DNA from: Oscillospiraceae bacterium
GTDB taxonomy: Bacteria > Bacillota > Clostridia > Oscillospirales > Ruminococcaceae
DNA length: 51,717 bases
Reading direction: 5' to 3'
Assembly (NCBI GenBank): GCA_017847875.1
Contig: JAGASN010000039.1
Coordinates: 1 to 51,717, forward strand
The notes beneath the pieces were generated by a model that was given only the letters and a program-made list of their open reading frames with translations, did no database searches and was not told the origin of the DNA. Both the position numbers and the translations under genes were made by a program. Below are positions 8,175-17,956 of this stretch, one piece after another (within the stretch, counting starts at the first letter, position 1; each line of letters starts with the position of its first letter).

Positions 8175-10039
8175 TAAGAACACCCGAAGAACTTTACGCA
8201 AGAGCAGCCGTCTGCAAGGAAATTCTTGATTCCAAATTCAACGGCTCCGACGGCAAAATTTATCTTATGATCTGCGGCGGCGGCGGATGCGTTGCTTCCG
8301 GCGCACTTAAACTCGAAGAGGAATGCAACCGCCTTATCGAAGAAAAAGGTCTTTCCGAAAAAGTTGCAGTAAGAAAAGTAGGCTGCTTCGGACTTTGCTC
8401 CCAGGGACCTTTCATCCGCGTTTATCCCAAAGACGTTCTCTATCGCCTTGTTAAACAGAAAGATATCGAGGAAATTTTTGACGTTGACATAATCGGCGGC
8501 GGAATTGTCGAAAGACTTCTTTACGTTGACCCCAAAACCGGCGAAAAAATCGCAAAACAGGAGGAAATTCCTTTCTATAAAAAACAAAAGAAAATTGCCC
8601 TCCATGGCTGCGGAATAATCAATCCCGAAAGCTTCGACGAAGCTCTTGGCTGCGGCGCATATCAGGGTCTTGCAAACGCTCTTAAAATGACTCCCCAGGA
8701 AGTTGTTACCACCGTTCTTGAATCCGGACTTCGCGGTCGAGGCGGCGGCGGTTTCCTTACCGGACGCAAATGGCAGTTTGCTTATAACCAGGACAGCAAG
8801 GAAAAATATGTTGTCTGCAACGGCGATGAAGGCGACCCCGGCGCATTCATGGACCGTTCCATTCTTGAAGATAACCCTCTTTCCGTAATCGAAGGTATGA
8901 CCATCGCCGGTTACGCAATCGGCGCTTCCGAAGGTTATTTCTATGTTCGTGCCGAATATCCCACCGCAGTAAAACGTCTTCGCCATGCAATCGAAATGGC
9001 TGAAGCACAGGGACTTCTCGGCGACGACATCCTCGGTTCCGGATTCTCCTTCCGCGCACATATCCGTCTTGGCGCAGGCGCATTCGTCTGCGGCGAAGAA
9101 ACCGCTCTTCTCCATTCCATTCAGGGACTTCGCGGAATGCCCAGACCCCGTCCTCCTTTCCCGGCAGTTCGCGGTCTTTGGGACAAACCCACCATTGTTA
9201 ACAACGTAGAAACTCTCGCAACCGTTCCTTATATCCTCAGAAACGGCGTTGAGGAATTCACCAAATACGGCACCACCGGTTCTAAAGGCACCAAAGTTTT
9301 CGCACTCGGCGGCAAGGTCAACAACGTTGGTCTTGTTGAAGTCCCCATGGGTACAACCCTCCGCGAACTTGTTTACGATATCGGCGGCGGAATCCCCGGC
9401 GGCAAAAAATTCAAAGCTATCCAGACCGGTGGTCCTTCCGGCGGCTGTATCACTGCCGATGAGCTTGATGTTTCCATCGACTTCGATAACCTTGTTGCTC
9501 TCGGTTCCATGATGGGTTCCGGCGGCGCAATTGTTATGGACGAGGACAACTGCATGGTTGACGTTGCAAAATTCTATATGGAATTCATCTGCGACGAATC
9601 CTGCGGAAAATGCTCTCCCTGCAGAATCGGTACAAAGAGAATGCTCGAAATTCTCACCAAAATCACTGAAGGCGAAGCAACCATGCAGGATCTTGAAGAT
9701 CTTGAAACCATCGGCAACGCCTGCCAGAGCAACTCCCTTTGCTCCCTTGGTCAGAGTGCGGCAAACCCGGTTATTTCCACCCTTGCTTCTTTCTATGATG
9801 AATATCTTGCACATATCCAGGACAAAAAATGTCCCGCACATGTTTGCAAAAACCTTACCGTATATTCCATTGATCCGGAAAAATGCAAACGCTGCAGCCT
9901 TTGCGCGAAAAAATGCCCCGTCGGCGCAATTTCCGGCATAGTCGGCAAAACCAACTTTGTAATAGATCCCGATGTTTGCGTAAGATGCGGACTTTGCATC
10001 TCTTCCTGCAAATTCGGCGCAATTTCCAAAGATCAGTAA
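8171..10039 (+). CDS. hydB: Bifurcating [FeFe]-hydrogenase beta subunit (NuoF-like)
   Basis: A 622-residue protein in three parts. An N-terminal thioredoxin-like [2Fe-2S] domain has Cys35, Cys40, Cys72 and Cys76. The central NuoF domain has the GRGGGGF nucleotide loop (189-195), FMN and NADH binding regions, and SCGKCSPCRIG, which with a later Cys holds a [4Fe-4S] cluster. The C-terminus adds a two-cluster ferredoxin domain (CKRCSLCAKKCP and CVRCGLCISSC). This layout is diagnostic of HydB in electron-bifurcating hydrogenases, which couple NADH and reduced ferredoxin to H2 in the cytoplasm. A 14-base gap with AAGGAGG separates it from hydA. Confidence 0.95.
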   Translation: MIRTPEELYARAAVCKEILDSKFNGSDGKIYLMICGGGGCVASGALKLEEECNRLIEEKGLSEKVAVRKVGCFGLCSQGPFIRVYPKDVLYRLVKQKDIEEIFDVDIIGGGIVERLLYVDPKTGEKIAKQEEIPFYKKQKKIALHGCGIINPESFDEALGCGAYQGLANALKMTPQEVVTTVLESGLRGRGGGGFLTGRKWQFAYNQDSKEKYVVCNGDEGDPGAFMDRSILEDNPLSVIEGMTIAGYAIGASEGYFYVRAEYPTAVKRLRHAIEMAEAQGLLGDDILGSGFSFRAHIRLGAGAFVCGEETALLHSIQGLRGMPRPRPPFPAVRGLWDKPTIVNNVETLATVPYILRNGVEEFTKYGTTGSKGTKVFALGGKVNNVGLVEVPMGTTLRELVYDIGGGIPGGKKFKAIQTGGPSGGCITADELDVSIDFDNLVALGSMMGSGGAIVMDEDNCMVDVAKFYMEFICDESCGKCSPCRIGTKRMLEILTKITEGEATMQDLEDLETIGNACQSNSLCSLGQSAANPVISTLASFYDEYLAHIQDKKCPAHVCKNLTVYSIDPEKCKRCSLCAKKCPVGAISGIVGKTNFVIDPDVCVRCGLCISSCKFGAISKDQ

Positions 10040-10053
10040 GGAGGGCATAAGAA

Positions 10054-11823
10054 ATGAGCAAAATCAATATTAAAATCGAAGGCCATCCTTATCAGGTTGA
10101 AGAAGGCCTTACCACCATTGATGCGGCAAGAGCTTGCGGTTATGAAATTCCTTCCCTTTGCGATTTCAACCACGGCGAATGCAACCAGGGTTCCTGCCGC
10201 GTTTGCCTTGTTGAAGTAAAAGGCATGAGAAGCCTTGTTGCTTCCTGCGTTTTCCCCGTTTTCGAAGGAATGGAAATCAGCATTTCCTCCCCGAAAGCAA
10301 CCGCCGCAAGAAGAACTTCCGTTGAACTTCTTCTTTCCAACCATTCCGTAAACTGCCAGCAGTGCGACAAAAACGGAAAATGCGAACTTCTTCACGTTGC
10401 AAAACTCACCGGCGCAAGACCCGAAATGTTCAAAGGTTCCCAGACCCCGGTAACCATTGATGAACTCAACCCCTCAATCGTCCGCGATACCAGCAAATGT
10501 ATCCTTTGCGGAAGATGCGTTGCAAGATGCAAAAACGCCCACGGAAACGGCGTTCTCGGTTATGAAAATCGCGGATTCAACGCAATAGTCGGCCCTGCCG
10601 GAAACAGAAGTTTTGACAAATCTCCCTGCATCCTCTGCGGACAGTGCGTTTCCGTCTGCCCCACCGGCGCCCTTATGCTTAAATCCGAAGTTGAAAAAGT
10701 CGATGAAGCAATGGCTCTCGGACGCCATGTGATCGTCCAGACCGCTCCGGCAGTAAGAGCCGCCCTTGGCGAAGAATTCGGAATGCCTATCGGCACCCCC
10801 GTTACCGGAAAAATGGTTGCGGCTCTCAGAAGACTCGGCTTTGAAAAAGTTTATGATACCGATTTCGGCGCAGACCTTACCATTATGGAAGAGGGAACCG
10901 AACTTCTCGGCAGAATGAAAAACGGCGGAGTTCTTCCTATGATAACTTCCTGCTCCCCGGGCTGGGTAAACTATTGCGAAACCTATTATGCGGATCAGCT
11001 TGACCACCTTTCTTCCTGCAAATCTCCTCATCAGATGCAGGGCGCAATCATCAAAAGCTATTATGCAGAAAAACACGGAATCAACCCCAAAGATATCTTT
11101 GTTGTTTCCGTAATGCCCTGCACCGCGAAAAAATTTGAAAAAGAAAGACCCGAAATGGTTAACGGCGAAGGTCTTAAAGACGTTGACGCAGTTATCACAA
11201 CCCGCGAACTCGGCGATATGATCCGCAGAAGCGGTATTGTTTTCACAAAACTTCCGGATGAAGAATTCGACCAGGATATTATGGGCGAAGCTTCCGGCGC
11301 AGGCGTAATCTTCGGCGTAACCGGCGGCGTTATGGAAGCTGCTCTCCGTACCGTTTACCATGTTCTTACCGGTAAAGAGCACGGCGCAATCGCATTTACT
11401 TCCGTCCGCGGTTTCGACGGAATCAAAGAATCCCAGATCGAAATCAACGGACAGATCCTCCGTTTTGCCGTTGCCCACGGAATGAAAAACGCAAAAGTTC
11501 TTATGGAACAGATCAGAAAAGGCGAAAGCCCTTATCATTTCATCGAAATCATGGGCTGTCCCGGCGGTTGCATCAACGGCGGCGGCCAGCCTTATGTCCG
11601 TCCGGTTTTCCTTCCGAACGAAGACCACGATATTCTTGATACCTATATGCAGAAACGCGCTTCCGCTCTTTATTCCGAAGACCAGAGAAACGTTCTTCGC
11701 CAGAGCCACAAGAATACCCAGGTCCAGAAACTTTATGAAGAATTCCTCGGCGAGCCGAACTCCCACAAAGCTCACGAGCTTCTCCACACCACTTATAAAG
11801 GAAAAGATCCTTTCAGAGATTGA
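10054..11823 (+). CDS. hydA: Bifurcating [FeFe]-hydrogenase alpha (catalytic) subunit
   Basis: A 589-residue H-cluster enzyme. Order of domains: plant-type [2Fe-2S] (Cys36, Cys48, Cys51, Cys65), His-Cys3 [4Fe-4S] (His97, Cys101, Cys104, Cys110), two [4Fe-4S] clusters (Cys149-159 and Cys192-202), then the catalytic domain with the three H-cluster signatures TSCSPGW, MPCTAKKFE and MGCPGGCINGGGQP. It reduces protons or oxidises H2. Being third in a hydCBA operon points to the group A3 NAD/ferredoxin bifurcating type. No maturase genes (hydE, hydF, hydG) are in the window. Confidence 0.95.
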   Translation: MSKINIKIEGHPYQVEEGLTTIDAARACGYEIPSLCDFNHGECNQGSCRVCLVEVKGMRSLVASCVFPVFEGMEISISSPKATAARRTSVELLLSNHSVNCQQCDKNGKCELLHVAKLTGARPEMFKGSQTPVTIDELNPSIVRDTSKCILCGRCVARCKNAHGNGVLGYENRGFNAIVGPAGNRSFDKSPCILCGQCVSVCPTGALMLKSEVEKVDEAMALGRHVIVQTAPAVRAALGEEFGMPIGTPVTGKMVAALRRLGFEKVYDTDFGADLTIMEEGTELLGRMKNGGVLPMITSCSPGWVNYCETYYADQLDHLSSCKSPHQMQGAIIKSYYAEKHGINPKDIFVVSVMPCTAKKFEKERPEMVNGEGLKDVDAVITTRELGDMIRRSGIVFTKLPDEEFDQDIMGEASGAGVIFGVTGGVMEAALRTVYHVLTGKEHGAIAFTSVRGFDGIKESQIEINGQILRFAVAHGMKNAKVLMEQIRKGESPYHFIEIMGCPGGCINGGGQPYVRPVFLPNEDHDILDTYMQKRASALYSEDQRNVLRQSHKNTQVQKLYEEFLGEPNSHKAHELLHTTYKGKDPFRD

Positions 11824-11850
11824 TTTCTCCCAACTAATCCAAAAAAACAA

Positions 11851-11890
11851 ACACAAAACCCGTGCTCATTCCTGAGCACGGGTTTTGTGT
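11851..11890 (+). terminator. Terminator of hydCBA
   Basis: A long perfect stem built on AAAACCCGTGCTCA and its complement, with a short loop and a T-rich 3' side, 28 bases after hydA. The stem contains the TGAGCAC motif that recurs in this window. Confidence 0.9.
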
Positions 11891-11932
11891 TTTGAGCATG
11901 GTTTTTCTGCGGCAATAAAGTCCCTTTTGTTA

Positions 11933-11961
11933 TTGTAATTTTCAGTGTTGTATGTTATTAT
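11933..11961 (+). promoter_or_regulatory. Promoter of the GPH transporter-M20 peptidase pair
   Basis: TTGTAA (11933-11938), a 17-base spacer and TATTAT (11956-11961), 46 bases before the start at 12008. Confidence 0.55.
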
Positions 11962-12007
11962 ATATACGCTTTAACAAATTACAGTACTAAAGAAAAGAGG
12001 ATTTGGT

Positions 12008-13408
12008 ATGAAAACTGAAAGCAAATATGTTGAAACCCCAAAGCTGGGTTTTGCGGAAAAGCTTGGGTTTGGAACCTTTTCCGCCGCCAGCAACGTTGTT
12101 TTTAACTTTAAGGACCTGTTCTATCTCTTTTTTCTCACCAATGTAATGGGAATTAAAATTGAACACGCCGGAATGATAACCGCTCTCGGAATAGTCTGGG
12201 ACGCGGTGAACGATCCGCTGGTGGGTTACTGGGCAGTTAACCACACTTTTAAAAACGGCGAAAAATGCCGTCCTTTTGCCTTTTGGTGCGCTGTTCCCTG
12301 GGCGGTGACAGTTGTTCTTATGTTCACCTGTTTTGATGTTGCCTATGGAATGAAACTTGCAATCGCGATTGCGATTTATTTCCTTTTTGAACTTTTCAAC
12401 ACCTTTGCCGCAATTCCTTATAACAGCATGGGCGGTCTTGCGACCAACCGCGATTCGGACAGAAGAGCCATAAACGTTGCACGTAACCTCGGCGGCTGCG
12501 TAGGTTCCGGAATAGGCGGCGTTGCGCTTTATCCGCTTCTCGGGCTTTTCGGCGGACTTGATGAAAACGGAAACGTTATGGCAAACGAAGCCGGTCAAAT
12601 CGCTTTTGTTTATGCCGCAACGGTAATGGGTTCAATCTGCATAATCGGAAGCCTTGTTCACTATTTTACCACCAGAGAAAGAATCCAGCAGGAAGCCGAA
12701 GACGATTCCAAGCTCGGAATAATCGAAGTTCTCAAAATGCTTCTTTCCTGCAAAAGCTGGGTAATGAACGCTCTTTATATAATCGTTTACGGAATCCTCA
12801 ACCTTCTCATAATGAGCACCGTAAACTATTACGCAACCTATGTTCTCGGTTCCGCTTCCGCCGGAACCCCGATTATGGCGGTTTTCCTCGCAACTTCCGT
12901 AATCGGAACTCTTGCCTGCATTCCGGTCGATAAAAAAATCGGCAGAAGAAACACCATGATCCTCGGTTCCGCAATTTATCTTGTTGGAAAAATCCCGTTC
13001 CTCATCAATCCTTATTCCTATGTCACAATTTATATCAACGGAATAACCGTTGCGGTTGCAATGGCCTTTGCTTTCGTTCTTTTCAACACAAACCGCAACA
13101 ACCTTTCCGACCTTATCGAATTCAGAAACGGAAGAAGGATCGACAGCCTTGTTTCCACCTGCGATAACCTTGCGGCAAAACTTTCCAAAGCCGGAGTCAA
13201 CCTTGCAATGACCGCTGCTCTCGGCGCCGCAGGTTTCGATGCGGAACTTGCAGCACAGCCCCAGAGCGCAATCGATACCATCTGCGCCCTTCTCGGCTGG
13301 GTTCCGATGATTTTCGCCGGAATAATGCTTGTTATCGCAATTTTCCACCCCATTGAAAAAGAAATGGCGGAAATGCGCGAAATTCAGAAAGCAAATTCGG
13401 AGGCATAA
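12008..13408 (+). CDS. GPH-family (MelB-like) MFS cation symporter
   Basis: A 466-residue permease with about 12 hydrophobic segments. The N-terminal region FGTFSAASNVVFNFKDLFYLFF and the DAVNDPLVGYWA motif in the first cytoplasmic loop are the signatures of the glycoside-pentoside-hexuronide:cation symporter family. Family members import sugars or glycosides with Na+ or H+. The gene three bases downstream is an M20 peptidase, not a glycosidase, so a peptide or amino-acid conjugate could also be the cargo (inference). Start behind AAGAGGATTT. Confidence 0.82.
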   Translation: MKTESKYVETPKLGFAEKLGFGTFSAASNVVFNFKDLFYLFFLTNVMGIKIEHAGMITALGIVWDAVNDPLVGYWAVNHTFKNGEKCRPFAFWCAVPWAVTVVLMFTCFDVAYGMKLAIAIAIYFLFELFNTFAAIPYNSMGGLATNRDSDRRAINVARNLGGCVGSGIGGVALYPLLGLFGGLDENGNVMANEAGQIAFVYAATVMGSICIIGSLVHYFTTRERIQQEAEDDSKLGIIEVLKMLLSCKSWVMNALYIIVYGILNLLIMSTVNYYATYVLGSASAGTPIMAVFLATSVIGTLACIPVDKKIGRRNTMILGSAIYLVGKIPFLINPYSYVTIYINGITVAVAMAFAFVLFNTNRNNLSDLIEFRNGRRIDSLVSTCDNLAAKLSKAGVNLAMTAALGAAGFDAELAAQPQSAIDTICALLGWVPMIFAGIMLVIAIFHPIEKEMAEMREIQKANSEA

Positions 13409-13411
13409 AAA

Positions 13412-14854
13412 ATGACCTATATAGTTTTCGGCGTTCTCGGAATAATCGCTCTTCTTCTGATAATCGCCGTTATCCGTACCCTTTCAATAAAAGCGCCGGC
13501 AATCGGCGAATGCAAAACAAAAATTTCCGAAGAGGAAATTGAAATTGCCGCAAAAAAACTCGGCGAAATGGTAAGAGTTCCCACCGTTTCCAAAAACGAG
13601 GACGAGGACCTTTCCCAGTTTTATAAATTCCATGAAGTTCTCGAAGAACTTTTCCCTAACGTACACAGGACTTTTGAAAAAACCGTTCTTAACGGAACCT
13701 TGCTTTATAAATGGCAGGGAACGGACCCTTCCAGAAAGCCCATTCTTTTCATGGGCCACCAGGACGTTGTTCCGGCAAACGATAACGGCTGGAAATGCCC
13801 TGCATACAGCGGAACGGTAATCGACGGAGATATTTACGGAAGAGGTTCCATGGACTGCAAGAGCACAATGTACGTTGAGCTCCAGGCTATTGAGGAACTT
13901 ATTGAGGAAGGTTTTGTTCCGCCCTGCGATATTTATCTTGAATACGCGATAAATGAGGAAATCGGCGGCGACGGCGCGGCTTCCGCTGTTCGGTATCTTA
14001 AGGAAAAAGGCGTTGAGCTCGCGATAGTAATTGACGAAGGCGGCGCGATTGTTGATAAACCCATCGGCGGAATGGACAGACAATATGCGGTCATCGGCGT
14101 TACCGAAAAAGGTTATATGGACCTCAAAATTTCCGCAAAGGGAAAAGGCGGCCACAGCAGCACTCCGCCGAGAAACACCCCCGCCGCAAGACTTTTTGCC
14201 TTCGCAAACGAAATTGAGAAAAAGCGTCCGTTTAAAAAACAGCTTATTCCGGAAGTTTACGAAATGTTTGCCCAAATGGCGCCTTCCTTTAACTTCGGAA
14301 TGAGAATGCTCCTCGGCAACATCTGGCTTTTTAGGCCCCTTCTCATCGCTCTTATGCCGAAAGTTTCGCCCTTCGGCGAAGCAATTCTTTCAACGACCTG
14401 CTGTTTCACAATGATGAAAGGTTCCGACGCCTGCAACGTAATTCCGAAGGAACCCTATCTTGTTGCGAACCTTCGCACAAGCGTTCACCAGAACTGTGAG
14501 GAAAGCCTTGCGGTCCTCAAAAAATATGCGGATAAATATGACCTCGAAATCGAGATAATTCAGGCAAGGGACGCTTCTCCCGTTTCTAACATCCATTCAA
14601 AGGAATATGCCTATCTTACCGACTGCATCAAAAAGCAGTTCCCGGATATCGGAGTTGCGCCTTATGTCATTATGGGCGGAACGGATTGCCGCCATTTCCA
14701 CGCCCTTACGGAAAACGCCCTGCGTTTCTGCCCGGTAAGAATGAGCAACGAACAAAACGCCGCCTGCCACGCAGTTAACGAAAACGTAACCCTTTCCGCC
14801 CTTGCGGAAGGCGTCCGCTTCTTCAAAGTTTTCCTTAAAGGATACGATTTGTAA
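13412..14854 (+). CDS. Membrane-anchored M20 family peptidase (CPS1/PM20D1-like)
   Basis: A 480-residue M20 metallopeptidase with one N-terminal membrane helix (residues 3-24) ahead of the catalytic domain. MGHQDVVPAND carries the first metal His and Asp, GSMDCKSTM the bridging Asp, NEEIGG the catalytic Glu, and GGTDCRHF a C-terminal motif. Its length and motifs resemble CPS1/PM20D1 carboxypeptidases or N-acyl amino acid hydrolases. It starts three bases after the GPH permease, so uptake and hydrolysis are probably linked. Exact substrate unknown. Confidence 0.82.
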   Translation: MTYIVFGVLGIIALLLIIAVIRTLSIKAPAIGECKTKISEEEIEIAAKKLGEMVRVPTVSKNEDEDLSQFYKFHEVLEELFPNVHRTFEKTVLNGTLLYKWQGTDPSRKPILFMGHQDVVPANDNGWKCPAYSGTVIDGDIYGRGSMDCKSTMYVELQAIEELIEEGFVPPCDIYLEYAINEEIGGDGAASAVRYLKEKGVELAIVIDEGGAIVDKPIGGMDRQYAVIGVTEKGYMDLKISAKGKGGHSSTPPRNTPAARLFAFANEIEKKRPFKKQLIPEVYEMFAQMAPSFNFGMRMLLGNIWLFRPLLIALMPKVSPFGEAILSTTCCFTMMKGSDACNVIPKEPYLVANLRTSVHQNCEESLAVLKKYADKYDLEIEIIQARDASPVSNIHSKEYAYLTDCIKKQFPDIGVAPYVIMGGTDCRHFHALTENALRFCPVRMSNEQNAACHAVNENVTLSALAEGVRFFKVFLKGYDL

Positions 14855-14870
14855 AATTTGAGCACGCAAT

Positions 14871-14906
14871 AAAAAATGAGCACGGCTTCGCCGTGCTCAT
14901 TTTTGT
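14871..14906 (+). terminator. Terminator after the M20 peptidase gene
   Basis: The stem AAAATGAGCACGGC/GCCGTGCTCATTTT with a TTCG loop and T-run. The stem again contains TGAGCAC. Confidence 0.9.
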
Positions 14907-14908
14907 TT

Positions 14909-14964
14909 AGCCTCCCTTGCCTGAAGGAAGGTGGAATTTTCGAAGAAAATGAAGGAGGGATTCC
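14909..14964 (+). repeat. Three-part palindromic repeat
   Basis: AGCCTCCCTTGCC...GGAAGGTGG, then a hairpin ATTTTC-GAA-GAAAAT, then GGAGGGATT. It sits between convergent genes and ends at the stop of the PdaA-like gene. Confidence 0.75.
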
Positions 14965-14965
14965 A

Positions 14966-15922
14966 TTACGGGAGATATTTTTCAAAGGTGAAGCCTTCGC
15001 TTCGGACGTGGTCGATAACGTCCCCGAGAATTGCCGTGTTGGTTTCGGAAACCGCATGGAGAAGAAAAACTTCGCCATCGTGAACGCTTCGGGTAACTCT
15101 TTCAAAAGCTTTCTGGTGTTCCGGCTGGTTTGCCGGGTCCCAGTCCGCATAAGCAAAACTCCAGCAAACGGTGCGGTAGCCCATTTTCTGCAAAAGAGCA
15201 AGGCTTCTTTCGGAAAAAGCGCCTTCCGGCGGACGGAAAAGATACATATCGTAACCGAAGTTTTCGGAGATATAATTATGCAAATCCGCAACCTCCGCAT
15301 ACATTTCTTCCATTGTGATTTTTGTCATATTCGGGTGGCGGGAGCTGTGGTTTCCCACAACGTGGCCTTCATCAATCATTCGCTGAATAAGTTCCGGCTC
15401 AGCTTTTGCATAGGAAAGGGTAACAAAGAAAACCGCGGAAACGCCTTTTTCTTTGAGCACGTCGAGAATCTTGGGGGTATATCCGTTTTCATAACCTTCG
15501 TCGAAGGTGAGATAAACCTTTCCCTTATGCTCTTCGCCGTCGCGGTAAAAATCCGTATCCCATTTTCCATATTCCGCCTGGAGCCCTATGCAGGCTATGG
15601 GTTTTCCGGTTTCGTCAAAATTTGTTCCGGGACCCCAGGGAATCTGTTCACTTCCGAGATCTGAAAATTCCTGAAAATAGGGCGAAAGTTCTTCAAGAGA
15701 GCCTATTTCGTTTTCAACCGCCGGTTCACTTTCCGGTTCCGGTTCGGAAGAACTGCTTTCGGAACTTTCGGGAATTTCCGGCTTTATTTCAATGTTTGCG
15801 GAAAGGTTATCTTCCCGCTCGATTATATTATCATCCTTTTCCGGTTCCTTTTTTCCGAAGGAACAGCCGGAAACCAAAAGACAAAGCGCAAGAAAAAGCG
15901 CCAGAAGCTTTGTTTTTTTCAA
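14966..15922 (-). CDS. PdaA-like polysaccharide deacetylase lipoprotein
   Basis: A 318-residue carbohydrate esterase family 4 protein. MKKTKLLALF...LLVSGC is a lipoprotein signal with Cys20 as the lipidated residue, so it is exported and anchored outside the membrane. A Ser/Glu/Pro-rich linker (about residues 45-75) leads to the NodB domain: TFDEGYENG holds the first Asp, HSSRHPN the metal histidines, RPPEGAFSE the catalytic arginine region, and LLHAVS the final His. The TFDEGYENG variant is characteristic of PdaA, which deacetylates N-acetylmuramic acid to make the muramic delta-lactam of spore cortex. This role is inferred from the family. Confidence 0.85.
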   Translation of the reverse strand: MKKTKLLALFLALCLLVSGCSFGKKEPEKDDNIIEREDNLSANIEIKPEIPESSESSSSEPEPESEPAVENEIGSLEELSPYFQEFSDLGSEQIPWGPGTNFDETGKPIACIGLQAEYGKWDTDFYRDGEEHKGKVYLTFDEGYENGYTPKILDVLKEKGVSAVFFVTLSYAKAEPELIQRMIDEGHVVGNHSSRHPNMTKITMEEMYAEVADLHNYISENFGYDMYLFRPPEGAFSERSLALLQKMGYRTVCWSFAYADWDPANQPEHQKAFERVTRSVHDGEVFLLHAVSETNTAILGDVIDHVRSEGFTFEKYLP

Positions 15923-16132
15923 AAAAATTACCTCCCCGCCGTTTGGAATAAGTTTTTACAGTTTTATTTTACCACAATTTTCGAAAGATAAACCGCTTTT
16001 TGTTAAAAAAATTATTCTTTTCTCTTTTATTTTTATTTGTTATCGGGTATAATCATTTTAATCGCATATTTTTACAACCACGCTTAATCTGCGATGACAT
16101 AAATATCATGACACTATCAGGAGGAATTATTC

Positions 16133-17908
16133 TTGATAACTATTTTTGACATTGTTGCAATGCTGGGCGGTCTTGCTCTTTTCCTTTACGGAATGCATAT
16201 GCTCAGCGCGAGCCTTGAAAAAATGTCCGGAAGCAAGCTTACAAAAATTCTTGAAAAGCTTACCGGAAGCGTTTGGAAAAGCGTTGCCCTCGGCGCTGGA
16301 ATCACTGCTCTTGTTCAAAGCTCTTCCGCAACAACGGTTATCACCGTCGGTCTTGTAAACTCCGGAATTTTAAAACTCGGTCAGGCAATCGGAATCATCA
16401 TGGGTTCCAACATCGGTACCACCGTAACTTCCCACCTTCTCCGCCTTACCGAAATTTCCGGAACAAGCGGACTTATGCAGTTCCTTAAACCGGATTTCTT
16501 TGCTCCGGTTTGCGCAATAATCGGTGCGGCTCTTGCAATGTTCACCAAAAAGACCAGAACCATAACCATCGGCGAAATCCTCACCGGTTTCGGTATGCTC
16601 TTCATCGGTATGGATCTTATGGAAACCGCCCTTACTCCTCTTCGTGAATCTCCGCTTATGGGCGAACTTTTCGTAAAATTCGGCAGCAACCCTATCCTTG
16701 GAATCCTCGTCGGTGCCGGCGTTACCGCAATTATACAGAGTTCTTCCGCTTCCGTCGGTATTCTCCAGGCTCTTTCCGTAACCGGCGCGATTTCCTGGTC
16801 TGCGGCAATCCCGATTATCCTTGGCCAAAACATCGGTACAACCATTACCGCAATCCTTTCCGTAATCGGCGCTTCCAAAAACGCAAGAAGAACCGCTATT
16901 GCCCATCTTTATTTTAACGTAATCGGTACGATTATCTTTACTGTCGGCGTTTTTGCAGTTCAGGGAATGGGAATCGGAGATTTTTGGGATAACCCGATCA
17001 ACAAATCCGGCATCGCAAACTTCCATACAATTTTCAACGTAACAATGACCGTTCTTTTCCTGCCCTTCACCGGACTTCTGGAAAAGCTTTGCATGAAAAC
17101 AATTCCTTCGGACGGAACCGAAATCGACTCCGATACTTCCGAACTTGCTCCGGGTCTTGTTTCCAACCCTATTGCGGCAATTTCCGCTTCCGAACTTATT
17201 CTTAAAAAGCTCATGGGCGTAACCGCGGACTGCGTAAAATGCTCTTTCGAAAGACTTAACGGCGGCGACCCGAAACTCGGCGAAAGAATTTCCGAACAGA
17301 ACACCGCCATTGTAAGAATGGAAAATAACCTCAGGATCTATCTTCTTAAAGTTGCGGAAGGAAGCCTTTCTCCCGCCCAGGAAAAAACCGTTACCGAAAT
17401 GCTCGGCAGAGCCGACGACTGCGTCCACATCGCCGAACACTGCCTTAAAATCCGCGATACCGCCGAGGATATGTCCTCCAGAAACAAAGGTCTTACCATG
17501 GCAGGAAAACGCGAATTCGAGGTTCTCAGCAAGGCTTTGCTCACCCTTATGAACACCGCCGCGGAAGGTTCCAACGCAAAAGACAAGCGCGCGGACGCAA
17601 AAATTGAACCTCTCTATTTCGTTGTTACCGAAATGACCGAGCATATCAGAAGCCGCCATATGGACCGCCTTAAAAACGGCGAATGTTCCTATGAGGCAGG
17701 TTCGCTCTTTATGGGAACCCTTATCGATGTTGAGCGAATTGCAAAACATTGTTCCACAATCGGTGTTTCCCTTGCTCTTCAGTTCAAGGATAATTCCCTT
17801 TCCGAACAGGAATTTGCCCGCAGAATCCACCGCGGCGATACCGAACATTTTATGGAACATTATATCGATTATAAAAACGAATTTTTCTCTCCGCTCGTTG
17901 CGGAATAA
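16133..17908 (+). CDS. Na/Pi cotransporter family protein with PhoU-like C-terminus
   Basis: A 591-residue type II sodium-phosphate cotransporter-like protein. Two inverted membrane repeats carry the family signature QSSSATT (from Gln62) and QSSSASV (from Gln202), with GSNIGTT and GQNIGTT motifs after each. The last ~220 residues form a PhoU-like helical domain. It probably moves phosphate with Na+ and may be tuned by the PhoU part. It starts with TTG behind CAGGAGGA, eight bases upstream. A TATAAT about 80 bases upstream could serve as -10 but has no clear -35. No other phosphate genes are adjacent. Confidence 0.9.
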   Translation: MITIFDIVAMLGGLALFLYGMHMLSASLEKMSGSKLTKILEKLTGSVWKSVALGAGITALVQSSSATTVITVGLVNSGILKLGQAIGIIMGSNIGTTVTSHLLRLTEISGTSGLMQFLKPDFFAPVCAIIGAALAMFTKKTRTITIGEILTGFGMLFIGMDLMETALTPLRESPLMGELFVKFGSNPILGILVGAGVTAIIQSSSASVGILQALSVTGAISWSAAIPIILGQNIGTTITAILSVIGASKNARRTAIAHLYFNVIGTIIFTVGVFAVQGMGIGDFWDNPINKSGIANFHTIFNVTMTVLFLPFTGLLEKLCMKTIPSDGTEIDSDTSELAPGLVSNPIAAISASELILKKLMGVTADCVKCSFERLNGGDPKLGERISEQNTAIVRMENNLRIYLLKVAEGSLSPAQEKTVTEMLGRADDCVHIAEHCLKIRDTAEDMSSRNKGLTMAGKREFEVLSKALLTLMNTAAEGSNAKDKRADAKIEPLYFVVTEMTEHIRSRHMDRLKNGECSYEAGSLFMGTLIDVERIAKHCSTIGVSLALQFKDNSLSEQEFARRIHRGDTEHFMEHYIDYKNEFFSPLVAE

Positions 17909-17918
17909 ATCAGAAAAC

Positions 17919-17956
17919 AAAAGGGAGTGCTTCTTTGCGAAGCACTCCTTTTTTAA
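17919..17956 (+). terminator. Terminator after the Na/Pi cotransporter gene
   Basis: The stem AAAGGGAGTGCTTC/GAAGCACTCCTTT with a short loop and T-run, 10 bases past the stop. Confidence 0.9.

Noticed and set aside
8099..10048. A 649-codon open frame on the minus strand opposite hydB
   Set aside because: It mirrors the strong codon bias of hydB and shows no domain; hydB has full family motifs on the plus strand.
10474..11856. A 460-codon minus-strand open frame opposite hydA
   Set aside because: Antisense shadow that also runs through the hyd terminator.
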